In this document: in pieces, positions 51,367-60,553 of the stretch
Layout of the letters: each line of letters begins with the position of its first letter
Position numbering within the stretch: position 1 is the stretch's first letter
Source: Arthrobacter alpinus
GTDB taxonomy: Bacteria; Actinomycetota; Actinomycetes; Actinomycetales; Micrococcaceae
Length of the DNA: 64,000 nt
Reading direction: 5' to 3'
Assembly: GCF_001294625.1 (NCBI RefSeq)
Contig: NZ_CP012677.1
Span: 806,001-870,000, forward strand
The notes under the pieces: generated by a model
Databases searched by the model: none
What the model saw: only the letters and a program-made list of their open reading frames with translations
Told to the model about the DNA's origin: nothing
Translations under genes and position numbers: made by a program

Positions 51367-52974
51367 ATGGAGACTTTGCAATCCCGAATTGAGCCCGGTG
51401 GCGAGGCGTTCGGGCGCAACGATGGCGGGCAGCGAGCACTGGTGGCGGAGCTGCGGAAGCGTCTGCGCACAACGGCGCTGGGTGGGCCGGAAAAGTCCCG
51501 TGAGCGCCACGTTGCCCGTGGAAAGCTCTTGCCGCGCGATCGCATCGACCGCCTGCTTGACGACGGCAGCCCATTCCTGGAAATTGCGCCTTTGGCCGCG
51601 AACGGGATGTACGACGGCGCCTCCCCTGGTGCGGGGGTGATCGCCGGCATCGGTCTGGTAGGCGGACGCCATGTAGTAATTCTCTCCAATGACGCCACCG
51701 TCAAGGGTGGAACCTACTACCCCATGACAGTGAAAAAGCACCTGAGGGCGCAGGAGATTGCCCTTGAAAACAAGCTGCCGTGCATCTACCTGGTGGACTC
51801 CGGTGGGGCGTTTCTACCCAAGCAGGACGAGGTGTTCCCCGACAAGGAGCACTTTGGCCGGATCTTCTTCAACCAGGCCCAAATGTCCGCCCGAAAGATT
51901 CCGCAGATCGCCTCTGTCATGGGATCGTGCACGGCTGGCGGCGCCTATGTGCCTGCCATGAGCGATGAAACGGTGATTGTCCGCAAGCAGGGCACCATCT
52001 TCCTAGGTGGTCCGCCGCTGGTGAAAGCGGCCATCGGGGAGATCGTCACGGCCGAGGAGCTCGGCGGTGGTGACGTCCACGCCCGCATCTCGGGCGTCGT
52101 GGACCATCTGGCAGAAAACGACGAACACGCGCTCGCCATCATCCGGGACATCGTGTCCACGCTGCCACCCAACCCGGCACCCGCCTGGGCCGTGCAAGCC
52201 TCGGAGGCACCCGCCGTCGACCCTGCTCAGTTGTATGGTGCCGTCCCCACCGACCTGAACACGGCTTACGACATCCGCGAGATCATCGCCCGCCTGGTGG
52301 ATGGCAGCAAATTTCACGAATTCAAGAAAAATTATGGGACCACCCTGGTGACAGGATTCGCCCATTTGCACGGGCATCCCGTGGGCATCGTCGCCAACAA
52401 CGGCGTGCTGTTCAGCGAGTCTGCGCTCAAGGGCGCTCACTTCATTGAGCTGTGTGACCAGCGCGGCATCCCGCTGATTTTCCTGCAAAACCTGAACGGC
52501 TTCATGGTCGGTAAGGACTACGAGCAAGGTGGCATCGCCAAGCACGGCGCCAAGATGGTCACCGCCGTCGCCACCGCCCGGGTGCCCAAGCTGACGGTGA
52601 TCGTCGGTGGCTCCTTCGGGGCCGGCAACTACTCTATGTGCGGACGCGCCTACTCCCCGAGGTTCCTGTGGATGTGGCCGGCCGCACGGATTTCCGTCAT
52701 GGGCGGCAACCAGGCCTCCTCCGTGCTAGCCACCGTCAAACGCGAGCAAATCCAGGGCCGTGGGGAAGAATGGTCCGCCGACGCCGAGGAAGCGTTCAAG
52801 GCACCCATCAAGGCCCAATATGAGGACCAAGGCAGCCCCTACTACTCCACCGCCCGCCTCTGGGACGACGGCGTGATCGACCCCATGGACACCCGCACCG
52901 TCCTCGGCCTGGCCCTGGACGTGTGCGCCAGGACCCCGCTGCCGGAGACCTCCTTCGGCCTCTTTAGAATGTGA
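51367..52974 (+). CDS. mccB: Methylcrotonyl-CoA carboxylase carboxyltransferase subunit
   Basis: 535 residues, carboxyltransferase fold. [41 protein letters not shown] and [14 protein letters not shown] are typical of MCC beta (AccD1). The protein transfers CO2 from carboxybiotin to 3-methylcrotonyl-CoA in leucine breakdown. Geranyl-CoA carboxylase is a less likely alternative. No strong ribosome-binding site before the ATG. mccA follows after 7 bp. Confidence 0.9.
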   Translation: METLQSRIEPGGEAFGRNDGGQRALVAELRKRLRTTALGGPEKSRERHVARGKLLPRDRIDRLLDDGSPFLEIAPLAANGMYDGASPGAGVIAGIGLVGGRHVVILSNDATVKGGTYYPMTVKKHLRAQEIALENKLPCIYLVDSGGAFLPKQDEVFPDKEHFGRIFFNQAQMSARKIPQIASVMGSCTAGGAYVPAMSDETVIVRKQGTIFLGGPPLVKAAIGEIVTAEELGGGDVHARISGVVDHLAENDEHALAIIRDIVSTLPPNPAPAWAVQASEAPAVDPAQLYGAVPTDLNTAYDIREIIARLVDGSKFHEFKKNYGTTLVTGFAHLHGHPVGIVANNGVLFSESALKGAHFIELCDQRGIPLIFLQNLNGFMVGKDYEQGGIAKHGAKMVTAVATARVPKLTVIVGGSFGAGNYSMCGRAYSPRFLWMWPAARISVMGGNQASSVLATVKREQIQGRGEEWSADAEEAFKAPIKAQYEDQGSPYYSTARLWDDGVIDPMDTRTVLGLALDVCARTPLPETSFGLFRM

Positions 52975-52981
52975 GCCACTC

Positions 52982-55069
52982 ATGACTGAACCTTTAAGCT
53001 CACCGCCTTTTGGCACAGTCCTGGTGGCCAACCGGGGCGAGATTGCCTGCCGCGTCATCCGCACCCTGAAGGCGCAGGGCATCCGCTCGGTTGCCGTGTA
53101 TTCCGAGGCCGACGCCGGAGCACGCCACGTGCGCGAAGCAGACCTGGCGCTGTGCATCGGTCCCGCCCCGGCTGCCGAGAGCTACCTGAGCATTCCTGCT
53201 GTCATTGCCGCCTGTCAGGCATCTGGGGCCCAGGCCGTCCACCCCGGCTACGGATTCCTGTCCGAGAACCTCGAGTTCGCCAAGGCGCTCGCCGAAGCCG
53301 GCATCACGTTCATCGGCCCCAACCTCGAGGCCCTGAACGTCATGGGGGACAAGATCCGCTCCAAAAACCATGTGGCCGCCGCCGGCGTTCCCGTGGTGCC
53401 GGGTCTCTCCGAACCGGGGCTCACAGACGCGGATCTGATCGCCGCAGCCGAAGACATCGGCTTCCCGCTACTCATCAAGCCCTCCGCTGGCGGTGGCGGC
53501 AAGGGCATGCACAGCGTGTTCACCGCGCAGGAACTGCCGGCCACCCTGGCCACCGCCCGGCGCGTGGCTGCCGCCTCCTTTGGCGATGACACCCTCTTCC
53601 TGGAACGCCTCGTGGCCAACCCCCGCCACATCGAGGTCCAGGTCCTGGGGGACAGCTTCGGCAACGTCGTCCACCTGGGGGAGCGCGAATGCTCACTGCA
53701 GCGCCGCCACCAAAAAGTCATCGAGGAGGCACCCTCGCCACTGGTGACCGGAATGGACGACGGCGGAACCACTCGGGAGCGCATCGGCGCCGCAGCCTGT
53801 GCCGCAGCAGCCAGTGTCAACTACACGGGTGCCGGGACGGTGGAGTTCCTGGTCTCGGATGACCGCCCGGACGAGTTCTTCTTCATGGAGATGAACACCC
53901 GCCTGCAGGTGGAGCATCCCGTCACCGAAATGGTGGCCCGGGTGCGAGGTGACGACCTGGACCTAGTGGCGTGGCAGTTGCGCATTGCCGCAGGGGAAAC
54001 GATCGACTTCACCCAGGCCGATGTCACTCTGGAGGGCCATGCCGTCGAGGCCCGCGTGTATGCAGAGCAGCCCGCCGAAGGCTTCCTACCCGCCACCGGA
54101 ACTGTGGCTGGCCTCGACGAGTCCGTGGCACGGCGCGACGGGGTTCGCGTGGACAGCTCTCTGGCACGGGGTCTGGAACTCACCGCGAATTACGACCCCA
54201 TGCTGGCCAAGGTCATCGCTTGGGGCAGTGACCGGCAGGAGGCGCTCGACCGCCTGGATGCGGCCCTTGCCGACTATGTGGTCCTGGGCGTGCCCACGAA
54301 CGTGGAATACCTGCGTCTGCTGATCAACGACCCCGACGTCCAGGCCGGGCGCCTCGACACGAACCTGATTCAGCGCAAACTCCCGGACATGCAATTTCGA
54401 ACCGTGGCTGCGCGCGACTATGCCCTCGCCTCGTGGGTGGTCGACGCCAAGGCCACGTCGCTGGCCGAGGTGGCTGCACGTGAAGCGCTTGTCGAACCTG
54501 GCACGACCCCGTGGTCCCGCACCGACGGCTGGCGGCTCGGGGATCACGCGCCCTGGCGCAGCAACTGGGCGGCACCTGGCCGCACCGGCGTGGTGACGGT
54601 CAGCGGACCGCAGGCAGGCAGCGGGACCGAAGGTCCCGGCGTCGTACGTGTCAGCGGACTGTGCGACGGGCCCGAAGAGGTGAGTGTCGGCGGCGTGATC
54701 AATGACTACCACTTTGCGGTCCAAGGGGACACCGTTTTCCTGGGCAGCGGCGGATGGAGCGTGGAACTGATGCGCCTGGACCGGGAAGCAGCCACCGCGC
54801 GCATGCTGGCCGGGTTGGAACGCAAGGACGCCGCAGCCGATCCCCAACTGCGCAGCCCCATGCCCGGCACCGTCACCGTGGTCAATGCGGCCACGGGGGA
54901 GCGGGTCCAGGCCGGGGCGGTGCTGCTGGCGGTCGAGGCCATGAAGATGGAACACCAGATTGTGGCCCCGATGGCAGGTACCGTGCACATTGGCGTGACC
55001 GTGGGTGCGCTGGTCAAGGCGGACCAAATTGTTGCCACCATCCATACCGAAACCGTTGAAGGGAACTAA
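52982..55069 (+). CDS. mccA: Methylcrotonyl-CoA carboxylase biotin-containing subunit
   Basis: 695 residues. Biotin carboxylase domain at about 8-450 (VLVANRGEIACRVIRTLK; ATP-grasp KPSAGGGGKGM; EMNTRLQVEHPVTEMV), a middle linker domain, and the C-terminal biotinyl domain with AMKM, Lys655 being the biotin site. It carboxylates biotin with ATP and bicarbonate. Size and order match actinobacterial AccA1 next to AccD1. The stop is one base before the acyl-CoA dehydrogenase GTG. Confidence 0.92.
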   Translation: MTEPLSSPPFGTVLVANRGEIACRVIRTLKAQGIRSVAVYSEADAGARHVREADLALCIGPAPAAESYLSIPAVIAACQASGAQAVHPGYGFLSENLEFAKALAEAGITFIGPNLEALNVMGDKIRSKNHVAAAGVPVVPGLSEPGLTDADLIAAAEDIGFPLLIKPSAGGGGKGMHSVFTAQELPATLATARRVAAASFGDDTLFLERLVANPRHIEVQVLGDSFGNVVHLGERECSLQRRHQKVIEEAPSPLVTGMDDGGTTRERIGAAACAAAASVNYTGAGTVEFLVSDDRPDEFFFMEMNTRLQVEHPVTEMVARVRGDDLDLVAWQLRIAAGETIDFTQADVTLEGHAVEARVYAEQPAEGFLPATGTVAGLDESVARRDGVRVDSSLARGLELTANYDPMLAKVIAWGSDRQEALDRLDAALADYVVLGVPTNVEYLRLLINDPDVQAGRLDTNLIQRKLPDMQFRTVAARDYALASWVVDAKATSLAEVAAREALVEPGTTPWSRTDGWRLGDHAPWRSNWAAPGRTGVVTVSGPQAGSGTEGPGVVRVSGLCDGPEEVSVGGVINDYHFAVQGDTVFLGSGGWSVELMRLDREAATARMLAGLERKDAAADPQLRSPMPGTVTVVNAATGERVQAGAVLLAVEAMKMEHQIVAPMAGTVHIGVTVGALVKADQIVATIHTETVEGN

Positions 55070-55070
55070 C

Positions 55071-56234
55071 GTGCCAAATTTTGAGCTCAGTGACGATTAC
55101 CAGGACTTGAGCGACACCGTCCGCGACTTTGCCGACAACGTGGTGGCGCCCGTGTCTTCCAAGCACGACGAAGAACACAGCTTTCCGTATGAGATTGTGG
55201 CCCAGATGGGGGAGCTGGGACTCTTTGGGCTACCGTTCCCCGAGGAATACGGCGGCATGGGCGGGGACTACTTTGCCCTGGCCCTGGCCCTGGAACAGCT
55301 GGGTCGGGTGGACCAGTCGGTGGCCATCACCCTGGAGGCGGGCGTATCCTTGGGAGCCATGCCGGTGTTCCGCTTCGGCACCGAAGCCCAAAAGCAGCAG
55401 TGGCTGCCGTCCCTGGCGGCCGGGCAGGCGCTGGCAGGCTTTGGACTCACCGAGCCCGACGCCGGTTCCGACGCCGGCGGTACCACCACCAAGGCGCGGC
55501 TGGAGGGTGGGGAGTGGATCCTCGACGGGCACAAGCAGTTCATCACCAACTCGGGTACCGACATCACCAAGTTCGTGACCATGACGGCGGTGACGGGCAC
55601 CTCCGAACGTGCCAACGGCTCCATCAAGAAGGAGATCTCCACCATCCTGGTGCCCAACGGAACGCCCGGGTTCACCGTGGAGAAGGCGTACAACAAGGTG
55701 GGCTGGAACGCCTCCGACACCCACCCCCTGACACTCGTGGACGCCCACGTCCCGGAAGAAAACCTGATCGGCGTGCGTGGGCGTGGGTATGCCAATTTTC
55801 TCTCCATCCTCGACGAAGGACGGATCGCCATCGCGGCGCTGGCTACCGGGACTGCTCAGGGTTGTGTGGACGAGGCCGTACGCTATGCAAAGGAACGGCA
55901 CGCGTTTGGCCATGCAATCGGACACTACCAAGGCATCTCGTTCAAGATCGCCCGTATGCAAACCCGGGCGCACACCGCCCGGCTGGCCTACTACGACGCC
56001 GCCGCACGCATGCTGGCCGGGAAGCCGTTCAAGACCGAGGCGGCCATCGCTAAGATGGTGGCAAGTGAGGCCGCCATGGACAACGCCCGCGACGCCACAC
56101 AAGTATTTGGCGGCTACGGGTTCATCAACGAATTCACCGTTGCCCGGCACTACCGCGACTCGAAGATCCTGGAGATAGGGGAGGGCACCACGGAAGTGCA
56201 GCTCATGCTCATAGCCCGCGAGCTCGGCCTGTGA
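55071..56234 (+). CDS. Acyl-CoA dehydrogenase, probable isovaleryl-/short-branched-chain type
   Basis: 387 residues. Motifs: FGLTEPDAGSDAGGTTTKA, KQFITNSG, ALATGTAQGCVDEAVRYAKERHAFGHAI, FGGYGFINEFTVARHYRD and IGEGTTEVQ, placing the catalytic Glu at the usual SCAD/MCAD site. In the leucine pathway it would convert isovaleryl-CoA to 3-methylcrotonyl-CoA, the substrate of MccAB; the M. tuberculosis counterpart in this order is FadE19. The GTG has AAGGGA seven bases upstream. Confidence 0.88.
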   Translation: MPNFELSDDYQDLSDTVRDFADNVVAPVSSKHDEEHSFPYEIVAQMGELGLFGLPFPEEYGGMGGDYFALALALEQLGRVDQSVAITLEAGVSLGAMPVFRFGTEAQKQQWLPSLAAGQALAGFGLTEPDAGSDAGGTTTKARLEGGEWILDGHKQFITNSGTDITKFVTMTAVTGTSERANGSIKKEISTILVPNGTPGFTVEKAYNKVGWNASDTHPLTLVDAHVPEENLIGVRGRGYANFLSILDEGRIAIAALATGTAQGCVDEAVRYAKERHAFGHAIGHYQGISFKIARMQTRAHTARLAYYDAAARMLAGKPFKTEAAIAKMVASEAAMDNARDATQVFGGYGFINEFTVARHYRDSKILEIGEGTTEVQLMLIARELGL

Positions 56235-56242
56235 TCGCGGTG

Positions 56243-56281
56243 GTCGAGACCAGCCGGTGATCGAGCCTGTCGAGACCAGCC
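56243..56281. repeat. Direct repeat with GTCGAGACCAGCC motif
   Basis: GTCGAGACCAGCC occurs twice 26 bp apart; the second unit is within GATCGAGCCTGTCGAGACC, a motif related to that at 6927. It fills the gap between the acyl-CoA dehydrogenase and scoA. Confidence 0.6.
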
Positions 56282-56305
56282 TCTACACAGTGAAAGGTAC
56301 TTGCG

Positions 56306-57172
56306 ATGATTAACAAAGTGGTTGCATCTGCTGCCGTGGCCGTCAAGGACATCCACCACGGCGCATCCCTTGCCGTTGGCGGGTTCGGGCTGTGCGGAAT
56401 CCCCGTGGCCTTGATCCGGGCCGTGTACGACGCCGGCACCGCCGGTTTGGAAACAGTCTCCAACAACTGTGGTGTTGACGACTGGGGCCTGGGAATCCTG
56501 CTCCGCGACGGGCGCATCCGGCGCACGGTCTCCTCCTATGTGGGTGAGAACAAGGAGTTTGCCCGCCAGTTTCTTGCCGGTGAGCTTGAGGTGGAACTCA
56601 CGCCCCAAGGCACGTTGGCGGAAAAGCTGCGCGCCGGTGGTGCCGGGATCCCGGCGTTTTACACCGCTGCCGGTGTCGGCACTCAGGTTAGTGAGGGGGG
56701 CCTTCCACGCAGGTACGACGCCGACGGCACTGTGGCGATTTCCTCGCCCCCCAAGGAGGTGCGCAGGTTTGGAGACGCCGACTTTGTGCTCGAGGAGTCG
56801 CTGACCCCAGACTTTGCCCTGGTGCACGCATGGAAGGGCGACCGGCACGGCAACCTGGTCTTTCACGCCACCGCCATGAACTTCAACCCGCTGTGCGCCA
56901 TGGCCGGAAAGATCACCATAGCCGAGGTGGAGGAGCTCGTTGAACCCGGCGAGCTCGACCCCGAGCACGTCCATGTGCCCGGGATCTTCGTCCAGCGCGT
57001 GGTCCACGTGCCAGCAGGCACCCCCGGTAGCCAGAAGCGCATAGAAAAACGGACCGTCTCCGAGCCAATAACTGAAACCCCGGTGGTTGATCCCCAAATG
57101 CTCCCCAACCTCGCAAGCTCGGCTGGGGCCCCCTCGCATCCGGGGCACGTCGTCGAAACCAAGGAGGCATGA
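56306..57172 (+). CDS. scoA: CoA-transferase subunit A (3-oxoacid/itaconate type)
   Basis: 288 residues. [19 protein letters not shown] and [18 protein letters not shown] are family I CoA-transferase alpha motifs. It transfers CoA from succinyl-CoA to acetoacetate; in the homologous M. tuberculosis region itaconate may be the acceptor. The usual alpha subunit is about 230-250 residues; the extra C-terminal 30 or so come partly from the 31-bp GC-rich repeat (57101-57131) read as [11 protein letters not shown]. It overlaps scoB by ATGA. GAAAGG upstream of the ATG. Confidence 0.88.
   Translation: MINKVVASAAVAVKDIHHGASLAVGGFGLCGIPVALIRAVYDAGTAGLETVSNNCGVDDWGLGILLRDGRIRRTVSSYVGENKEFARQFLAGELEVELTPQGTLAEKLRAGGAGIPAFYTAAGVGTQVSEGGLPRRYDADGTVAISSPPKEVRRFGDADFVLEESLTPDFALVHAWKGDRHGNLVFHATAMNFNPLCAMAGKITIAEVEELVEPGELDPEHVHVPGIFVQRVVHVPAGTPGSQKRIEKRTVSEPITETPVVDPQMLPNLASSAGAPSHPGHVVETKEA
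57101..57131 (+). repeat. 31-bp GC-rich repeat, copy 2, inside scoA
   Basis: CTCCCCAACCTCG followed by CAAGCTCGGCTGGGGCCC. Matches copy 1 at 40327 except in the middle. It is translated as part of the scoA C-terminal tail. Confidence 0.55.
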
Positions 57173-57828
57173 CAGTGGCACTAACACGCAATGAACTGGC
57201 GGCCCGGGTGGCCCGCGAGCTGCACAACGGCCAGTACGTGAACCTGGGCATCGGCATGCCCACGCTGATCCCCAACTTCATCCCGGACGGGGTGGAGGTG
57301 GTCCTTCACTCGGAGAACGGGATATTGGGAACCGGCCCATACCCTTTGGCTGCCGAAGTGGACCCGGATCTGATCAACGCGGGGAAGGAAACCGTCACCG
57401 TCAACAAGGGCGCGTCCTTCTTCGATTCAGCGCTTTCTTTTGGCATGGTCAGGGGAGGGCACGTTGACGTGGCCGTTCTCGGGGCCATGCAGGTGGCCCA
57501 AAACGGTGACCTCGCCAACTGGATGATCCCTGGCAAGATGGTCAAGGGCATGGGCGGAGCCATGGACCTGGTGTTCGGTGCCAAGAAGCTCATCGTCATG
57601 ATGGAGCACACCGATAGGGAAGGCAAGCCGAAAATCCTGGAACAATGCACCCTGCCCCTGACAGGCAAAGGCTGCGTGGACTTGATTGTGACCGACTTGG
57701 CCGTCATCGCGGTGACCCCGGACGGGCTGGTACTGAAGGAACTTGCCCCGGGCGTTAGTGTGGAAGAAATTGTGGCTGCCACCGGTGCGCCACTGAACCT
57801 GGAGATGCATGATGTGGACACGGTATGA
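57169..57828 (+). CDS. scoB: CoA-transferase subunit B
   Basis: 219 residues. [15 protein letters not shown] and [13 protein letters not shown] with the catalytic Glu49, which forms the gamma-glutamyl-CoA thioester. Partner of ScoA. It begins within the scoA stop (ATGA) and its stop overlaps the MaoC gene start (ATGA), so the three are tightly coupled. Confidence 0.93.
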   Translation: MTVALTRNELAARVARELHNGQYVNLGIGMPTLIPNFIPDGVEVVLHSENGILGTGPYPLAAEVDPDLINAGKETVTVNKGASFFDSALSFGMVRGGHVDVAVLGAMQVAQNGDLANWMIPGKMVKGMGGAMDLVFGAKKLIVMMEHTDREGKPKILEQCTLPLTGKGCVDLIVTDLAVIAVTPDGLVLKELAPGVSVEEIVAATGAPLNLEMHDVDTV

Positions 57829-58304
57829 GTGAGCCCAAGGTGATTGCCCAGAGAGGCCTGTACTTCGAGGAACTGGCGACCGGCGTCCTCTACCAACACA
57901 AGCCGGGGCGGACCATGACGGAGACGGACAACGTCCTGTTCACCACCATGACCATGAACACCCAGGCGCTGCACCTGGATGCGGCCTGGAGCGCCACGCA
58001 ACCCTTTGGGCAGCGGCTCATGAACTCCATGTTCACGCTGGCCACCATGGTGGGCCAGTCCGTGGGGCAGCTGACACAAGGGACCATCGTGGCACAGCTG
58101 GGGATGAGCGAGATCACCTTCCCGCACCCGCTGTTCCACGGCGACACTCTATACACGGAGACAGTGGTGACCCAGAAGCGCCTCTCTTCCTCGCGGCCGG
58201 GGCAGGGTATTGTGACCATGGTTCATACGGGGCGCAACCAGGACGGCGTCGTGGTGGGGACCGCCAGCCGTACGGCCCTGTTCTGGCTCACGCCAACAGC
58301 ATAG
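57825..58304 (+). CDS. MaoC-like (R)-specific enoyl-CoA hydratase
   Basis: 159 residues, hot-dog fold. [14 protein letters not shown] is the MaoC-type catalytic stretch (Asn45, His50) in the variant seen in mesaconyl/itaconyl-CoA hydratases. By comparison with Rv2499c it would hydrate 3-methylglutaconyl-CoA to (R)-HMG-CoA and itaconyl-CoA to citramalyl-CoA. Function inferred from context. Confidence 0.8.
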   Translation: MSEPKVIAQRGLYFEELATGVLYQHKPGRTMTETDNVLFTTMTMNTQALHLDAAWSATQPFGQRLMNSMFTLATMVGQSVGQLTQGTIVAQLGMSEITFPHPLFHGDTLYTETVVTQKRLSSSRPGQGIVTMVHTGRNQDGVVVGTASRTALFWLTPTA

Positions 58305-58343
58305 AGGGAGCACACCATCAACGTCACCGACACACCTTTCACC

Positions 58344-59141
58344 ATGGGTCCTGCCATCTTGTTTGCTCCGGCCGACCGTCCCGAGCGGTACGCCAAAGCC
58401 TCGGAGCGGGCGGACGCGGTAATCCTGGACCTCGAGGACGCCGTGGCCCCCGCAGCCAAGGTACTTGCACGCGAGCACCTGGTGAACAACCCGCTCAATC
58501 CGGCCACCACCATGGTCCGCATCAACGCCGTAGACACGCCCGAGCATGCCCTGGACCTGGCTGCACTGGCCCGGACGGAGTATCGCACCATCATGGTGGC
58601 CAAATCCGAAAATACGGCAGCCATCGCAGCGCTCGCAGGCTGGGACGTGGTTGCGCTGTGCGAAACCGCGGCCGGGGTCCTGGCCGCACCGGCGCTGGCG
58701 CAGTTGCCCCATGTTGTTGCCCTGATGTGGGGGGCCGAGGACCTTGTAGCCTCCCTGGGTGGAACCTCCAGCAGGTTCGACGACGGCCGCTACCGTGCCG
58801 TGGCCGTGCAGGCGCGCTCGCAGATATTGTTGACTGCGGGAGCCTTCGACAAGGTCGCCATCGACTCCATCTACGCAGATATTCGTGACCTTGCCGGGCT
58901 TGCCGATGAGGCCGACGACGCCGTAGCCAGCGGTTTTGGGGCCAAAGCCTGCATCCATCCCAGCCAGGTGTCGGTCATTCGAGACGCATACCGTCCCTCC
59001 ACCGCGGACATCGCTGCGGCCCGGGAACTGCTCGCCGCCGCGGACCGGGCCGGCAGCGGGGTCTTTGCCCACCGGGGGCAGATGGTGGACGGCCCCATCC
59101 TGGCGCACGCCAGGGAAACGCTGCGCCGCGCAGCCCCTTAG
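58344..59141 (+). CDS. HpcH/CitE-like acyl-CoA lyase
   Basis: 265 residues from the first ATG. AILFAPADRPERYAKASERADAVILDLEDAVAP, ALCETAAGVL, LMWGAEDLVASLGG and GAKACIHPSQV are CitE/HpcH motifs with the Mg ligands. The M. tuberculosis homologue Rv2498c cleaves (R)-HMG-CoA and citramalyl-CoA. The ATG lacks a ribosome-binding site; the strong GAGGGAG site at 58304-58310 points instead to an in-frame ATC codon at 58317, nine codons earlier, where homologues usually start. So the true start may be a non-standard AUC. Confidence 0.85.
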   Translation: MGPAILFAPADRPERYAKASERADAVILDLEDAVAPAAKVLAREHLVNNPLNPATTMVRINAVDTPEHALDLAALARTEYRTIMVAKSENTAAIAALAGWDVVALCETAAGVLAAPALAQLPHVVALMWGAEDLVASLGGTSSRFDDGRYRAVAVQARSQILLTAGAFDKVAIDSIYADIRDLAGLADEADDAVASGFGAKACIHPSQVSVIRDAYRPSTADIAAARELLAAADRAGSGVFAHRGQMVDGPILAHARETLRRAAP

Positions 59142-59238
59142 CAATGGCGTCGGGCGGCGGGTTGGGGGTAATGTGACCGCCAGCTCATCCACGACGCCGG
59201 CAAGTCTGGGAGCGCTTGGGTTGGGCCCACGCCTGCGA

Positions 59239-59269
59239 GGGGCCCCGGCCGAGGAACGAGGCAGGGGAG
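59239..59269 (-). repeat. 31-bp GC-rich repeat, copy 3 (inverted)
   Basis: The reverse complement begins CTCCCCTGCCTCG and ends CTCGGCCGGGGCCCC. It lies in the 150-bp gap between the CitE-like gene and dxr. Confidence 0.5.
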
Positions 59270-59291
59270 CAGGTGGGGAATACTTGTAGCT

Positions 59292-60506
59292 ATGCAGCAT
59301 CGAAAAGTGATCATTCTTGGCTCCACGGGTTCCATCGGCACACAGGCGATTGACGTCGTCGAACGGGCCACGTTGGCTGACGGCACACCGCGTTTCACCG
59401 TCACGGCGCTCAGTGCCGGCGGCGGAAACCTTGAGTTGCTCGCCGAGCAGGCCGTGCAGACCCGGGCGCTGGCCATCGGCATTGCCACGGACGACGCCGG
59501 ACCTCTGCGTGCGTTGCTCGACTCCCGAGCCGCTGCGGCTGGGCTCCACGGATACTTCCCGGAGATTGCCACGGGACCGGGCGCCTCCAGCGTTATCGCC
59601 GCTTGGGGTGCCGGCACCTCTCATGCCGCTGACGTGGTGCTGAACGCCATCACCGGTTCCATTGGACTCGCGCCGACGCTGGCGGCCTTGGGCACTCAGG
59701 CAATTTTGGCGCTGGCCAACAAGGAATCCCTGATCGTGGGAGGCCAACTGGTCAAGGACGCGGCATCGCCGGGGCAGCTGGTCCCGGTTGACTCCGAGCA
59801 TTCGGCCCTCGCCCAGGCGCTGCGTTCAGGCACTGCAGACGAGGTTAGAAAGCTGGTCGTGACAGCATCCGGGGGGCCGTTCCGCGGCCGCACCCGCGCC
59901 GAACTCGCAGACGTGACTCCCGCGCAGGCGCTCAAGCACCCCACCTGGGACATGGGCCCCATGGTCACCACCAACTCGGCCACTTTGGTCAACAAAGGTC
60001 TGGAAGTCATCGAGGCGCACCTGCTTTTCGACGTGCCACTGGATCGCATCGAGGCCGTGGTTCACCCCCAATCCGTAGTGCATTCCATGGTGGAATTCAC
60101 GGACGGGTCAACCATGGCGCAATGCTCGCCGCCGGACATGCGCCTGCCCATCGCCCTTGGGCTGGGCTGGCCGGAAAGGGTCCCCGGTGCAGCCCTGGCG
60201 TGCGATTGGACAAAGGCTGCCACCTGGACGTTTGAACCACTGGATAACGAGGCCTTTCCCGCCGTCGAGCTTGCAAAAGAGGCGGCCCGCAGGGGAAGTA
60301 CCTGCCCTGCCGTCTATAACGCGGCCAACGAGGAAGCCGTGTATGCCTTCCACGCTGGCAGAATAAGTTTCTTGGACATTGTGGATACCATTGCGGAAGT
60401 TCTCAGCGAACACACACCGGTTTCGGAGCTGACGCTAGAGTCGGTGCTGGAAGCTGAAAAGTGGGCGCGGGCGCGGACCAACGAATTGTTGGCCGCCAAG
60501 GGCTAA
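59292..60506 (+). CDS. dxr: 1-deoxy-D-xylulose-5-phosphate reductoisomerase
   Basis: 404 residues. Second step of the MEP isoprenoid pathway, NADPH-dependent. [16 protein letters not shown] (NADPH), [25 protein letters not shown] and [10 protein letters not shown] (substrate/Mg), [16 protein letters not shown]. First gene of the dxr-rip-ispG housekeeping set, which is normally close to cdsA in this group of bacteria. ATG start 23 bp after the GC-rich repeat. Confidence 0.95.
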   Translation: MQHRKVIILGSTGSIGTQAIDVVERATLADGTPRFTVTALSAGGGNLELLAEQAVQTRALAIGIATDDAGPLRALLDSRAAAAGLHGYFPEIATGPGASSVIAAWGAGTSHAADVVLNAITGSIGLAPTLAALGTQAILALANKESLIVGGQLVKDAASPGQLVPVDSEHSALAQALRSGTADEVRKLVVTASGGPFRGRTRAELADVTPAQALKHPTWDMGPMVTTNSATLVNKGLEVIEAHLLFDVPLDRIEAVVHPQSVVHSMVEFTDGSTMAQCSPPDMRLPIALGLGWPERVPGAALACDWTKAATWTFEPLDNEAFPAVELAKEAARRGSTCPAVYNAANEEAVYAFHAGRISFLDIVDTIAEVLSEHTPVSELTLESVLEAEKWARARTNELLAAKG

Positions 60507-60553
60507 AGAAGTTCTGTTGAAATGCCGGGAAATATGTAGCTAGAAAGTTCACT

